From NCBI RefSeq assembly GCF_001665685.1, contig NZ_LZTB01000025.1, positions 41,954 to 105,953 of the forward strand: DNA of 64,000 nt, written 5' to 3'. Within the stretch, counting starts at the first letter, position 1. Each line of letters starts with the position of its first letter. The translations under genes were made by a program, and so were the position numbers. The stretch comes from Mycobacterium sp. 852013-50091_SCH5140682 (lineage in GTDB: Bacteria > Actinomycetota > Actinomycetes > Mycobacteriales > Mycobacteriaceae). This document shows positions 1 through 11,952 of the stretch, in pieces. The notes beneath the pieces are model-generated. The model saw only the letters and a program-made list of their open reading frames with translations, made no database searches and was not told the origin of the DNA.

Positions 1-639
1 GGCCGACGGCACCAGGCCGCCTTCCAGCGTCAGCGCACCCAACCCGGCGAACACGAACCACAACAGGTTCGCCAACGCCAGCACGATCTCCGCCTTGAGC
101 GTGCCGCCCAGCAGCAGTCCCAATGCCGCGAAGCCGGCCGTCCCCAACGCGATGATCACCGCGCCCAGCGCCAGACCCGCGACCGGCGGGCGCCAGCCCA
201 GAGCGACACCGATGGCGCCCAACAGGATCGCCTGCAGAAACACCACCGTGACCACGGCCAGCGCCTTGCCCGCGATGATGCCCCAGACCGGCAGGGCCGT
301 CGCGCCGAGCCGTTTGAGCGCGCCGTACCGGCGATCGAACGCCACGGCGATGGCCTGCCCGGTGAAGGCTGTGGAGATCACGGCCAGCGCCATGATGGGC
401 GGGGTGAACGCCGCGGCGCGGTGTTCGCCGAACGACCCCAGCGGCAGCAGCGTCAGCCCGATCAGCAGCGTGATGGGGATGAACATGGTCAGCAGCAACT
501 GCTCGCCGTTGCGGAGTAGCAATTTCAGCTCGAGCCCGTACTGCGCGGCCAGCATCTTCGGCACGCCCGCCGGCCGCGGATCGGGAGAGAACATCCCGGG
601 TTCGAAGCGGTTCGTGGTGGTCATCTCGTTGTCCGTCAT
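1..639 (-). CDS. ABC-2 type transporter permease (partial, C-terminus outside window)
   Basis: The minus strand is open from an ATG at 639 to the window edge, giving 213 codons beginning MTDNEMTTTNRFEPGMF. The cytoplasmic N-terminus of about 55 residues is followed by several long hydrophobic segments (for example LLLTMFIPITLLIGLTLLPL), as in ABC-2 permeases of drug or polyketide exporters. It starts 13 bp after the stop of the ATPase gene and is surely co-transcribed with it. It matches the place of Rv1457c in M. tuberculosis. The substrate is unknown. The C-terminal end lies beyond the window. Confidence 0.8.
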   Translation of the reverse strand, partial: MTDNEMTTTNRFEPGMFSPDPRPAGVPKMLAAQYGLELKLLLRNGEQLLLTMFIPITLLIGLTLLPLGSFGEHRAAAFTPPIMALAVISTAFTGQAIAVAFDRRYGALKRLGATALPVWGIIAGKALAVVTVVFLQAILLGAIGVALGWRPPVAGLALGAVIIALGTAGFAALGLLLGGTLKAEIVLALANLLWFVFAGLGALTLEGGLVPSA

Positions 640-652
640 GTCGTCCGTATCG

Positions 653-1600
653 TCAGCCTCGTAGCTCGCGTCCGGTCAGGTCCAGGAACACGTCCTCAAG
701 GCTGCGCTGCTCCACCCGCATGTCGGTGGCCAGCACGTCCAGCCGGGCACACCACGCCGTCACGGTGGCCAGCACCTGCGGGTCGATGTCTCCCTCGACC
801 AGGTATTCGCCCGGTGCGGTCTCGCCGGCCTTGTAGTTCTCGGGCAACGCTGCGATGAGCAGCGACAGATCGAGCTTGCGCGGCGCACTGAACCGCAGCT
901 GGTTTTCGGCGCCGGTGCGCATCAGTTCGGCGGGCGTGCCGGTGGCCACCGCAACGCCGTGGTCGATGATCACGATGCGGTCGGCGAGTTCCTCGGCCTC
1001 GGTCAGCTGATGCGTCGTCAACACCACGGTCACGCCGTCGCGGCGCAGGGCATCGATCAACTCCCACACCACGATTCGCGCGTGCGCGTCCATGCCTGCG
1101 GTCGGCTCGTCGAGGAAGACCAGCTCGGGACGCCCGACCACCGCGCATGCCAGCGCCAGCCGCTGCTGCTGTCCGCCGGAGAGCCGCCGGTAGGTGGTGC
1201 GGGCGGATTCGGTGAGGCCGAGGGTGTCCATCAGCCAGGCCGGATCGAGCGGGTTGGCCGCGTACGACGCCACGAGATTGAGCATCTCGCCGGCCCGTGC
1301 CGCCGGGTAGCCGCCGCCGCCCTGCAGCATCACGCCGATCCGCTCACGCAGCTGCGCGTTCTCGCCGACCGGGTCGAGGCCGAGGATCTCGATGGTGCCG
1401 CCGTCTGGCCGGATGAAGCCTTCGCACATCTCGACGGTGGTGGTCTTGCCTGCGCCGTTGGGCCCGAGCAGCGCCAGCACCTCGGCCTTGTGTACTTCGA
1501 GGTCGAGGCCGGATACCGCTGTCGTCGTGCCGTACTGCTTGGTGACGCCGCGCAGCAGCACGGGTGTTTCAGTCGGCGAAGCGTCGGAACGCGAGTTCAC
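653..1600 (-). CDS. ABC transporter ATP-binding protein (drug-exporter type, Rv1458c-like)
   Basis: A 315-residue nucleotide-binding subunit that would power the adjacent permease. Walker A GPNGAGKTT lies at residues 46-54, signature LSGGQQQRL from 140, and Walker B LVFLDEP at about 160-166. The C-terminal extension is of the kind seen in DrrA/CcmA-like exporters. The GTG start overlaps the mptB stop by 4 bp (GTGA), so mptB, the ATPase and the permease form one minus-strand unit. In M. tuberculosis the same trio is Rv1459c-Rv1458c-Rv1457c. No substrate can be read from the sequence. Confidence 0.88.
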   Translation of the reverse strand: MNSRSDASPTETPVLLRGVTKQYGTTTAVSGLDLEVHKAEVLALLGPNGAGKTTTVEMCEGFIRPDGGTIEILGLDPVGENAQLRERIGVMLQGGGGYPAARAGEMLNLVASYAANPLDPAWLMDTLGLTESARTTYRRLSGGQQQRLALACAVVGRPELVFLDEPTAGMDAHARIVVWELIDALRRDGVTVVLTTHQLTEAEELADRIVIIDHGVAVATGTPAELMRTGAENQLRFSAPRKLDLSLLIAALPENYKAGETAPGEYLVEGDIDPQVLATVTAWCARLDVLATDMRVEQRSLEDVFLDLTGRELRG

Positions 1601-3273
1601 GGGGACTCAGCGTAGGCGTCGGAGGTGGTGACCGGTGCCGCTGGTGGGCTGGTGGTGGTGTCGGGCAGCTTGCGCCAGGGCAACCGGCGCCAGGTCAGCC
1701 CGATCAGGATGAGGACGATCACCGCGCTCGCCAGGGTCGCCATCACGATCTGGAACAGCGCGAACCGGTCGCCGTTGGCTGTAGGGCCGAAGATGCCGAC
1801 GACGAGGGTCAGCACGATGGTGGTGCCGCGGAAGCCGGGCCGGGTGGCCCAGGCGGCGAGCGGCACGATGGCCCACAGCAGGTACCACGGCTGCACCACG
1901 GGGAACAGCAGGACGGTCGCGCCGAGGGCGACCCCGAGGCCACCGACCGGATGCAGCCGTCCGCGCATCACCGCGAGCAGCAGCCACGTGACGACGACCG
2001 CGATGATCGAGACGCCGATCGCGCGGGTCAGCGCCAGAACCGCGGTGGTGTGATCGCCGAGCCCCAGCAGGATGCCGACCTGACCGGTGCCCAGGGCCAG
2101 CAGTGTCGGCGGTGACATCCAGCTGCGCACCACGTTCGCGGTGCCGAGGGTGAACAGCCAGCCGAAGCCGAGGCCGCTGGCCCAGCCGATGATCGCCATC
2201 ACGACCAGCGATACCGCGCCCAACGAGAAGCTCGCGATGAAGAACGCCTTCACGGTGCCGCCCCAGCGCCACGCCAGGGCCATCGCGACGAACCCGAGCG
2301 CCAGCAGCGACGGCAGCTTGACCTGCGAGGACATGGTGATGAGCACCGCGCCGAGGAGAAGCATCGCCATTGGTCGCCAGCGGGCCCACTCGGCCGAACC
2401 GTGTGGCCACGTCAACGGGCGCGGCAACAGCGGGTGGCTCGAATCGATCCCCCGGAGCGCGAACTCGGTGCCCGCGAGCATGAGGCCCAGCATCAGCGCC
2501 TCGTTGTGGATGCCCGCGACGAGATGCATGAACAGCAGCGGGTTACAGGGGCCCAGCCACAGCGCGCTGACTTCGGCGACGCCGCAGCGATGAGCCAGCC
2601 GCGGGGTGGCCCACACGATGAGGCCGACACCGAAGAGCACGACCAGGCGGTGGCACAGCACGGCAGCGACGATGTTCTCGCCGGTCACTCCCGAGATGGT
2701 CTGGCCGATCCACAGAAAGAGCGGACCGTAGGGGGCCGGGGTCTCGCGCCACAGGCTGGGTACGGACAGGGTGAAGACGTGGTCGAGGCCGAGGCCGGTG
2801 GCCGGGCCCACCCGGTACGGGTCGAGCCCGAGCAGCGCGATCTCGCTCTGGGCCAGGTAGGAGTAGACGTCCTTGCTGTACATCGGTGGGGCGATGAGCA
2901 GCGGCAGCGCCCACAGCAGCAGCGTGCGGTCGAGCTGGCTGCGGGACATGCGGCGGGGCCCCAGCGCGAACCGGCCCAGCATCAGCCAGGCGAGCGCCAT
3001 CATCACGGCGCCGGTGGTGGTCATGGTCAGCGACACCGTCTGGATGCGGGACGGCAGGTTGAGCAGCCGCACCCCGAACGTCGGGTCCTGCACCACCGGG
3101 CGGGCTCCTGCGCCCAGCGCCCCGATGGCCATCAAGACTGTGCCGGTGGCGCCGAACAGCCTGGTCCGGCGCAGCGCGACGACCTCGGCGTCGTTCAGTG
3201 GGGAGCCGACCGCACGTTCGTCGCCGTGCCACCGGGCGATCGACGAGCTGAAGGACGACAGGCGGCTGGCCAT
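1597..3273 (-). CDS. mptB: Alpha-(1->6)-mannopyranosyltransferase MptB
   Basis: A polytopic GT-C type glycosyltransferase of 558 residues with about a dozen hydrophobic segments. MptB uses polyprenyl-phosphate mannose to build the proximal alpha-1,6-mannan core of lipomannan and lipoarabinomannan on the outer face of the plasma membrane. The N-terminal block HGDERAVG...TRLFGATGTVLMAIGALGAGARP is typical of mycobacterial MptB. The open frame extends to 3342, but I chose ATG 3273. It begins MASRLSSFSSSIARWHGD like the orthologue, and a -10 hexamer TACTCT (3285-3280) lies 6 nt upstream, suggesting a leaderless transcript. It is divergent from sufR. Confidence 0.88.
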   Translation of the reverse strand: MASRLSSFSSSIARWHGDERAVGSPLNDAEVVALRRTRLFGATGTVLMAIGALGAGARPVVQDPTFGVRLLNLPSRIQTVSLTMTTTGAVMMALAWLMLGRFALGPRRMSRSQLDRTLLLWALPLLIAPPMYSKDVYSYLAQSEIALLGLDPYRVGPATGLGLDHVFTLSVPSLWRETPAPYGPLFLWIGQTISGVTGENIVAAVLCHRLVVLFGVGLIVWATPRLAHRCGVAEVSALWLGPCNPLLFMHLVAGIHNEALMLGLMLAGTEFALRGIDSSHPLLPRPLTWPHGSAEWARWRPMAMLLLGAVLITMSSQVKLPSLLALGFVAMALAWRWGGTVKAFFIASFSLGAVSLVVMAIIGWASGLGFGWLFTLGTANVVRSWMSPPTLLALGTGQVGILLGLGDHTTAVLALTRAIGVSIIAVVVTWLLLAVMRGRLHPVGGLGVALGATVLLFPVVQPWYLLWAIVPLAAWATRPGFRGTTIVLTLVVGIFGPTANGDRFALFQIVMATLASAVIVLILIGLTWRRLPWRKLPDTTTSPPAAPVTTSDAYAESP

Positions 3274-3380
3274 CAGTGCAGAGTAACCGCCGTGATTGAG
3301 TGGTCCGGGCCGGTGAGGGCGCAGGAGGGTGGCCCAAATCACGTAAGGCTACCCTTGCTAGAACCGTCGGCCGAATTCCG

Positions 3381-3397
3381 TCACAATGGTGTTGTGA
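3381..3397 (+). promoter_or_regulatory. Putative SufR operator overlapping the sufR promoter and start codon
   Basis: A perfect inverted repeat TCACAA-N5-TTGTGA spans 3381-3397. It contains ACAAT-N5-TGTGA, one base from the ACACT-N5-TGTGA site I recall being reported for M. tuberculosis SufR. The left arm contains a -10-like CACAAT (3382-3387), and the right arm overlaps the GTG start (3394-3396). A bound repressor would block promoter and start together, fitting autoregulation of the suf operon. Confidence 0.65.
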
Positions 3398-4161
3398 AAA
3401 TCCGCTCGGACGTTGCGCGCAAGGCTGGGGTCGGTTCGCCGGCCCCTGTCGGTGTTGCCGGTGCGCCCGCTGCGGGTGACGTCGTGCCCGTTTCCGACGG
3501 CCAGACGCGCCGCGCCATCATCCAGTTGCTGCTCCAGGGTCCTACCACCGCGGGCCAGATCGGCGAGCGGCTCGGCATCTCGGCCGCAGGGGTGCGTCGC
3601 CACCTCGACGCCCTCATCGATGCCGGTGATGCCCAGGCCAGCGCCGCGGCGCCGTGGCAGCACAACGGCCGGGGCCGGCCCGCCAAGCGTTACCAGCTGA
3701 CGTCGGCCGGGCGGGCCAAGCTCGGGCACACCTACGACGACCTGGCGGTTGCGGCCATTCGGCAGCTGCGCGAGATCGGCGGCAAGGATGCGGTCCGGAC
3801 ATTCGCTCGGCGGCGCATCGACACCATCCTCGCCGGGGTCACCGCAGACTCCGGCGATGTGGCCGAAACCGCCGATCGCGTGGCCGCGGCCATGACCAAG
3901 GCCGGCTATGCGACGACGACCAATCCGGTGAGCGGGCCCGTGCGAGGCGTGCAGATCTGCCAGCACCACTGCCCGGTGTCGCACGTCGCCGAGGAATTCC
4001 CCGAACTGTGCGAGACGGAGCGCGAGGCGTTCGCCGAGATCCTGGGAACCCATGTCCAGCGGCTGGCCACCATCGTCAACGGTGACTGCGCATGCACCAC
4101 GCATGTGCCGGTCATACCCGAACAGCCTGTAGTCACCAACGAACAAGGAGTGTCGCGATGA
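3394..4161 (+). CDS. sufR: SufR, Fe-S cluster-sensing transcriptional repressor of the suf operon
   Basis: A 255-residue ArsR/DeoR-like regulator. The winged HTH ([20 protein letters not shown]) lies at about 51-72. The C-terminal cysteines C189, C193, C206, C232 and C234, in the context [20 protein letters not shown], are the Fe-S ligand region of SufR. By family knowledge, holo-SufR represses suf and apo-SufR releases it under iron or redox stress. The frame is open far upstream (to 2401), but GTG 3394 is chosen because a -10-like CACAAT lies 6 nt before it and the palindrome overlaps it. It overlaps sufB by 4 bp (ATGA). Confidence 0.88.
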   Translation: MKIRSDVARKAGVGSPAPVGVAGAPAAGDVVPVSDGQTRRAIIQLLLQGPTTAGQIGERLGISAAGVRRHLDALIDAGDAQASAAAPWQHNGRGRPAKRYQLTSAGRAKLGHTYDDLAVAAIRQLREIGGKDAVRTFARRRIDTILAGVTADSGDVAETADRVAAAMTKAGYATTTNPVSGPVRGVQICQHHCPVSHVAEEFPELCETEREAFAEILGTHVQRLATIVNGDCACTTHVPVIPEQPVVTNEQGVSR

Positions 4162-5585
4162 CGACCACACCGGACCAGTTGACCCAAGAGGAGACCATTG
4201 CCTCGCTGGGGAATTACGGCTACGGCTGGTCGGATTCCGATGCCGCGGGCGCCAGTGCGCAACGCGGCCTGTCCGAGGCGGTCGTGCGTGACATCTCGGG
4301 CAAGAAGAACGAGCCGGAGTGGATGCTGGAGACCCGGCTGAAGGCGCTGCGCACGTTCGACAAGAAGCCGATGCCGCACTGGGGTTCCAACCTCGATGGC
4401 ATCGATTTCGACAACATCAAGTACTTCGTGCGGTCCACCGAGAAGCAGGCCGCGTCCTGGGAGGAACTGCCCGAGGACATCCGCAACACCTACGACCGCC
4501 TCGGCATCCCGGAGGCCGAGAAGCAGCGGCTGGTCGCCGGTGTGGCGGCGCAGTACGAGTCCGAGGTGGTGTACCACCAGATCCGCGAAGACCTTGAGGC
4601 GCAGGGCGTCATCTTCCTGGACACCGACTCGGGCCTGCGCGAGCATCCGGAGATCTTCAAGCAGTACTTCGGCACCGTGATCCCGGCCGGGGACAACAAG
4701 TTCTCCGCGCTCAACACCGCGGTGTGGTCGGGCGGATCGTTCATCTACGTGCCGCCGGGCGTGCACGTCGACATCCCGCTGCAGGCGTACTTCCGGATCA
4801 ACACCGAGAACATGGGCCAGTTCGAGCGGACGCTGATCATCGCCGACGAGGGCTCCTACGTGCACTACGTCGAGGGCTGCACCGCACCGATCTACAAGTC
4901 GGATTCGCTGCACTCCGCGGTTGTCGAGATCGTGGTGAAGCCCGGTGCGCGGGTTCGGTACACCACGATCCAGAACTGGTCGAACAACGTCTACAACCTG
5001 GTCACCAAGCGAGCCCGGGCCGAAGCTGGCGCCACCATGGAGTGGATCGACGGCAACATCGGCTCCAAGGTCACCATGAAGTACCCGGCGGTGTGGATGA
5101 CCGGCGAGCACGCCAAGGGCGAGGTGCTCTCGGTGGCGTTCGCCGGCGAGGGTCAGCACCAGGACACCGGTGCCAAGATGCTGCACCTGGCGCCCAACAC
5201 GTCGTCCAACATCGTGTCCAAGTCGGTGGCTCGCGGCGGCGGCCGCGCGTCCTACCGCGGCCTGGTCCAGGTGAACAAGGGCGCGCACGGATCGCGCTCC
5301 AGCGTGAAATGCGATGCGCTGCTGGTCGATACGATCAGCCGCTCGGACACCTACCCGTACGTCGACATCCGCGAGGACGACGTGACCATGGGCCACGAGG
5401 CCACGGTGTCCAAGGTCAGCGAGGATCAGCTGTTCTACCTGATGAGCCGCGGTCTGACCGAGGACGAGGCCATGGCCATGGTGGTGCGCGGCTTCGTCGA
5501 GCCGATCGCCAAGGAACTCCCGATGGAATACGCACTTGAGCTCAACCGGCTCATCGAGCTGCAAATGGAAGGCGCGGTCGGCTAG
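4158..5585 (+). CDS. sufB: SufB, Fe-S cluster scaffold subunit (no intein)
   Basis: A 475-residue scaffold protein of the SufBCD complex, on which nascent Fe-S clusters are built. Conserved blocks include [30 protein letters not shown] and [13 protein letters not shown]. The length is that of a plain bacterial SufB. M. tuberculosis SufB (Rv1461) carries an intein, and here the reading frame runs through without one. ATG 4158 overlaps the sufR stop, preceded by AAGGAG. The Cys in VEGCTAP and the Cys/Glu near the C-terminal beta-helix are candidate cluster-assembly residues. Confidence 0.95.
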   Translation: MTTTPDQLTQEETIASLGNYGYGWSDSDAAGASAQRGLSEAVVRDISGKKNEPEWMLETRLKALRTFDKKPMPHWGSNLDGIDFDNIKYFVRSTEKQAASWEELPEDIRNTYDRLGIPEAEKQRLVAGVAAQYESEVVYHQIREDLEAQGVIFLDTDSGLREHPEIFKQYFGTVIPAGDNKFSALNTAVWSGGSFIYVPPGVHVDIPLQAYFRINTENMGQFERTLIIADEGSYVHYVEGCTAPIYKSDSLHSAVVEIVVKPGARVRYTTIQNWSNNVYNLVTKRARAEAGATMEWIDGNIGSKVTMKYPAVWMTGEHAKGEVLSVAFAGEGQHQDTGAKMLHLAPNTSSNIVSKSVARGGGRASYRGLVQVNKGAHGSRSSVKCDALLVDTISRSDTYPYVDIREDDVTMGHEATVSKVSEDQLFYLMSRGLTEDEAMAMVVRGFVEPIAKELPMEYALELNRLIELQMEGAVG

Positions 5586-6753
5586 TGGCAGGGCTTACTG
5601 AAGCTGTTGAAGGCACCAATAAGGGCGAGATCTTCACGTCGTTCGACGTCGACGCCTTCGAGGTGCCGCACGGCCGCGACGAGATCTGGCGGTTCACCCC
5701 GCTCAAGCGGCTTCGCGGGCTGCACAATGGGTCGGCCGCGGTCACCGGCAGTGCGCTGATCGAGGTTTCCGAGCGGCCCGGCGTCACCGTCGAGACCGTC
5801 CAGCGCGGCGACGAGCGACTCGGTCAGGGTGGTGTGCCCGCGGATCGGGTTGCGGCCCAGGCCTTCTCGTCGTTCGGTCACGCGACGGTCGTCACGGTCG
5901 GGCGCAACAAGCAGGTTGCCGAGCCCATCGAGATCACCGTCAACGGCCCAGGTGCGGGGTCGACGGCATACGGTCACCTGCAGGTGCGGCTGGAGGAGCT
6001 CGCCGAGGCGGTCGTGGTCCTCGACCTCCGCGGTGGCGGAACCTACGCCGACAACGTCGAATTCATCGTCGGCGACGCAGCGCAGCTGAAGGTCGTTTCC
6101 ATCGCCGATTGGGATGACGACGCCGTTTACGTCAGCACGCACCATGCGACGCTGGGCAAGGACGCGGTGCTGCGGCATTTCGCGGTCACCCTCGGCGGCG
6201 ACGTCGCGCGACTGACCGGACGGGTGCGCTTCACCGCCCCCGGTGGCGACGCCGAACTGCTCGGCCTGTACTTCGCCGACGACGGCCAACACTTCGAGTC
6301 GCGGCTGCTGGTGGACCACGCCCAGCCCAACTGCCGGTCGCACGTCACGTACAAGGGTGCGCTGCAAGGGGATCCGCAGTCGAGCAAGCCCGACACCCAC
6401 ACCGTGTGGATCGGCGACGTGCTGATCCGCGCCGAAGCCACCGGCACCGACACCTACGAGGTGAACCGGAACCTGGTGCTCACCGACGGTGCGCGCGCGG
6501 ACTCGGTGCCCAACCTGGAGATCGAGACCGGCGAGATCATCGGCGCCGGGCACGCCAGTGCCACCGGCCGATTCGACGATGAGCAGCTGTTCTATCTGCA
6601 GGCTCGCGGTATCCCCGAGGACCAGGCCCGTCGCCTGGTGGTGCGCGGATTCTTCGGTGAGCTGATCCAGAAGATCTCCGTCCCCGCGGTCCGGGAGCGC
6701 CTCACCGCCGCCATCGAACACGAACTTGAGCTAACTGAAGGAATCACGCACGC

Positions 6754-6757
<4 letters not shown>
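5585..6757 (+). CDS. sufD: SufD, Fe-S cluster assembly protein
   Basis: A 390-residue SufD, the structural partner of SufB in the SufBC2D scaffold, needed for iron entry. The N-terminal region RDEIWRFTPLKRLRGLH and the C-terminal SufB/SufD core motifs (ATGRFDDEQLFYLQARGIPEDQARRLVVRGFF) identify the family. The GTG start shares one base with the sufB TAG stop, so translational coupling is expected. The gene overlaps sufC by 4 bp. Confidence 0.94.
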
Positions 6758-9293
<2,536 letters not shown>

Positions 9294-9297
<4 letters not shown>

Positions 9298-9635
9298 CCG
9301 ACACCGCCAATGAGGAATTCCTCGCCGACCTCGAAGAGGCCATGCGCGACGTGGTCGACCCGGAGCTGGGGATCAACGTCGTCGACCTCGGTCTGGTGTA
9401 CGGACTGAACGTCGAACAGGCTGATACCGGAACCGTCGCGCTGATCGACATGACGCTGACATCCGCGGCGTGCCCGCTGACCGACGTGATCGAGGATCAG
9501 TCGCGGACCGCGCTCGTCGGTGCCGGGCTGGTCGACGAACTCCGGATCAACTGGGTGTGGAACCCGCCGTGGGGTCCCGACAAGATCACCGACGACGGTC
9601 GCGAACAGCTGCGGGCTCTCGGTTTCACCGTTTAG
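9294..9635 (+). CDS. sufT: SufT, MIP18/DUF59 family Fe-S maturation factor
   Basis: A 113-residue DUF59 protein starting MTDTANEEFLADLEEAM, with the family signature VVDPELGINVVDLGLVYG and TSAACPLTD. SufT-like proteins assist late Fe-S cluster delivery. It overlaps sufU by 4 bp and is the last gene of the suf operon. Confidence 0.9.
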
Positions 9636-9662
9636 CCGCTCTCGCCCCGTCACAATGACGGT

Positions 9663-10190
9663 GTGCTGACGGTCCCTGCCTTCGTATGGCGAGGTGGTTT
9701 CTTCTACCGCGCGGTGATCATCGGCGGCAGTGTCGGGTTGTGCCTTGCGGTCCTGGCCTTGCTGGACTCCGGATTCTGGGTGGCAGGCGTCGCGGTGTTC
9801 GTGGTCATGGGCGTCTTCTACGGGATATGGATGCCGCAACGGATGGCGCGGTACTGGCCGGCCGCCAAGCAACTCGGCGGTGCCGACCGGGTCGCGGTGG
9901 TGACTGCGGCGCGAAACGGGGACCGGATCGACGATCCCCGATTGATGCCCGCAGCGCTCGACTATCGCCGCGGTATGCATGCCGCAGCTGAGGACGCACG
10001 ACCCCTGAGGTGGCTGTTTCCGGTGGTCCTTGTCGTTGCGGCCGCGTCCGCAGCGTGGGACGCGGTGTTCGGTTCGTGGGGCAATGCCGTGGCCTCGGTG
10101 ATCTATCTCGTTGCCTTGCTGGCCGAAATGTTCTGGTGGCCGAAGCGCAGGGCGCAATTGCTCGCCAATGTCGACCGGGCCTGTGGATAA
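9663..10190 (+). CDS. Conserved membrane protein of unknown function
   Basis: A 175-residue protein with two hydrophobic segments near the N-terminus (about 15-58) and two near the C-terminus (about 118-158), separated by a soluble stretch of about 60 residues. No family is recognised. GTG 9663 has a -10-like CACAAT (9651-9656) 6 nt upstream and no Shine-Dalgarno, so a leaderless message separate from the suf operon is likely. Confidence 0.6.
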   Translation: MLTVPAFVWRGGFFYRAVIIGGSVGLCLAVLALLDSGFWVAGVAVFVVMGVFYGIWMPQRMARYWPAAKQLGGADRVAVVTAARNGDRIDDPRLMPAALDYRRGMHAAAEDARPLRWLFPVVLVVAAASAAWDAVFGSWGNAVASVIYLVALLAEMFWWPKRRAQLLANVDRACG

Positions 10191-10282
10191 CTCCCGATCC
10201 TGAGCCGTTCTTGTCGGCTGTCCTCGTTAGCTTTCGGCCAGACGGGACCGATGGCGGGCCCACAGGTTGGGAAGGCACCGAT

Positions 10283-10969
10283 ATGAGTATTGAGCGGTTG
10301 CGGGTGGCATGCGAACGCGATCTCGGCGATCCGGGCGATTGGCCGGGTCCGTTCGGATATCCAGATGCATTGGCGCTGTGCATCATTGACGCGATCTACG
10401 TGACCGGTGCGCGGCACCTGACCGTCGAGAAAGTGGTCGAGCGATACCGCGGCTATCGAGCGGCCCAGGGTGGAGACGCCGACACCGACGGCGCGCCGGA
10501 GCTTCTCGCGAATGTCGAGGAGCTCGGTGGTCCGCCGCAGTGGGCGGCAGAGATCGGCAATCGCCGTCCGACGTCGACGGCCAAGGGTGCGCCGCTGCGG
10601 GCGGCAGCGCTCATCGAGGTCACCCAGGCTCTCGTCGGGCTCGGGGTCCGCACCACTGCGGACCTGCGGGCCGTGGCCGCGGACGATGACCGCTGCGCGC
10701 AGGCCAAGGCGGCGTGGTGTGCGGTGCCGGGGCAGCGGTCAGGTTTCACCTGGCGTTACCTCGTGCTGCTCGCACAACAGCCCGGTGTCACCGTCGATCC
10801 GTCGGTCGCCGGTTACGTGTATCGCGAACTCGGTGCGGTCGATGGCGAGGACGTGGCTGCGCTTCTGCAGGCCGTAGCCGACGACGCGGGCTGGGACGCC
10901 ACGGCGTTGCACCATGCGATCTGGCGGTTCGAGTCGGCACGCCGGCCCGAGCTGCCGTCCACCGCATGA
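10283..10969 (+). CDS. Conserved hypothetical protein
   Basis: A 228-residue soluble protein. The chosen ATG has GGGAAGG upstream, and the open frame before it is probably non-coding. The segment GLGVRTTADLRAV and the later PGQRSGFTWRYLVLLAQQPGV have the feel of helix-hairpin-helix DNA-repair proteins, but no catalytic motif is visible and I do not assign a function. Confidence 0.55.
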   Translation: MSIERLRVACERDLGDPGDWPGPFGYPDALALCIIDAIYVTGARHLTVEKVVERYRGYRAAQGGDADTDGAPELLANVEELGGPPQWAAEIGNRRPTSTAKGAPLRAAALIEVTQALVGLGVRTTADLRAVAADDDRCAQAKAAWCAVPGQRSGFTWRYLVLLAQQPGVTVDPSVAGYVYRELGAVDGEDVAALLQAVADDAGWDATALHHAIWRFESARRPELPSTA

Positions 10970-11010
10970 AGTGCTCATCCTGACGGAAGCTCGGCGCGTC
11001 CGGTATTTAC

Positions 11011-11024
11011 CTGACTAAAGTCAG
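11011..11024 (+). promoter_or_regulatory. MarR-type operator overlapping the -10 element
   Basis: CTGACT-AA-AGTCAG is a perfect inverted repeat. The -10 hexamer TAAAGT (11016-11021) lies inside it, and the ATG follows 7 nt later, so the transcript is probably leaderless. The position suggests autorepression by the MarR domain encoded immediately downstream. Confidence 0.6.
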
Positions 11025-11028
11025 AGAT

Positions 11029-11928
11029 ATGTCCGCGGAGATGGTCGCGCAGGTCCGTAGGTTCAACCGGGTCGTCACGCGCAGCGCGGGGGTGCTCAAC
11101 GAGAACTTCCTGGCCAGCGGGCGATCGCTGGGTCAAGACCGGCTGCTGTGGGAGATCGGTGTCGATGGATGCGACGTGCGGGACCTGCGGGAACGGCTCG
11201 GGTTGGATTCGGGTTACCTGAGCCGGCTCCTGCGGGCTCTGCAGCACGAAGGGCTCGTGGCGGTCGCGCCGAGCGACGCAGACGGGCGGGTGCGTACGGC
11301 GCAGCTCACCGACGCCGGGCGCCGGGAGCTCGCCACGCTCAACGAGCGCTCCGACGCCGCGGCAGCCGCCGTGCTGCGGTCACTGTCCGGCAGCCAGCAG
11401 GACCGGCTGGTGACGGCGATGGCCCAGGTCGAGCGGCTGCTGACGGCGTCTGCGGTCCAGCTGGATGTCTGCGATCCACACCATCCCGACGCTCGCTACT
11501 GCCTGGCGACCTACTACGCCGAACTGGCCCAGCGGTTCACCGGCGGCTACGACCCGGCGGTCAGTCCGGTCGCCGATGCCGAGATGACACCGCCCGCGGG
11601 GTTGCTGCTCGTCGCCTCGCTGCACGGCCGGCCCGTGGGGTGCGGTGCGGTGATCTGGTATCCCGACGCGGTCGCGCTCGTCAAACGGATGTGGGTCGCC
11701 CCGAGCACACGCGGCCTGGGGGTGGGCCGACGCATCCTCACGGCCCTGGAGTCACACGCGCAGGCCCACGGGGCTCGGCTCATGCGTCTGGACACCAATG
11801 CTGCATTGACCGAGGCGCAGCGGATGTACCGCAGCTGCGGCTACGAGGAAGTCGAACCGTTCAGCGGCGAGGTCTACGCCGATCACTGGTTCGAGAAGCC
11901 GCTACCCACTCAGACTCGCGGCGAGTAA
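11029..11928 (+). CDS. MarR-family regulator fused to a GNAT acetyltransferase
   Basis: A 299-residue two-domain protein. The MarR winged helix occupies about residues 1-140 (DLRERLGLDSGYLSRLLRALQHEGLV). The GNAT domain occupies about 150-299, with the acetyl-CoA loop motif VAPSTRGLGVGRRIL followed by LDTNAALTEAQRMYRSCGY. Such fusions are known in actinobacteria; the acetylated substrate is unknown. A perfect inverted repeat overlapping its promoter suggests autoregulation. The reductase gene downstream is a possible co-regulated neighbour. Confidence 0.85.
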   Translation: MSAEMVAQVRRFNRVVTRSAGVLNENFLASGRSLGQDRLLWEIGVDGCDVRDLRERLGLDSGYLSRLLRALQHEGLVAVAPSDADGRVRTAQLTDAGRRELATLNERSDAAAAAVLRSLSGSQQDRLVTAMAQVERLLTASAVQLDVCDPHHPDARYCLATYYAELAQRFTGGYDPAVSPVADAEMTPPAGLLLVASLHGRPVGCGAVIWYPDAVALVKRMWVAPSTRGLGVGRRILTALESHAQAHGARLMRLDTNAALTEAQRMYRSCGYEEVEPFSGEVYADHWFEKPLPTQTRGE

Positions 11929-11952
11929 AACGGAATCCCCGCGCGGCAACCG

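Noticed and set aside
2401..3393. A long upstream extension of sufR
   Set aside because: It overlaps mptB on the other strand and translates to low-complexity sequence; operator and -10 place the start at 3394.
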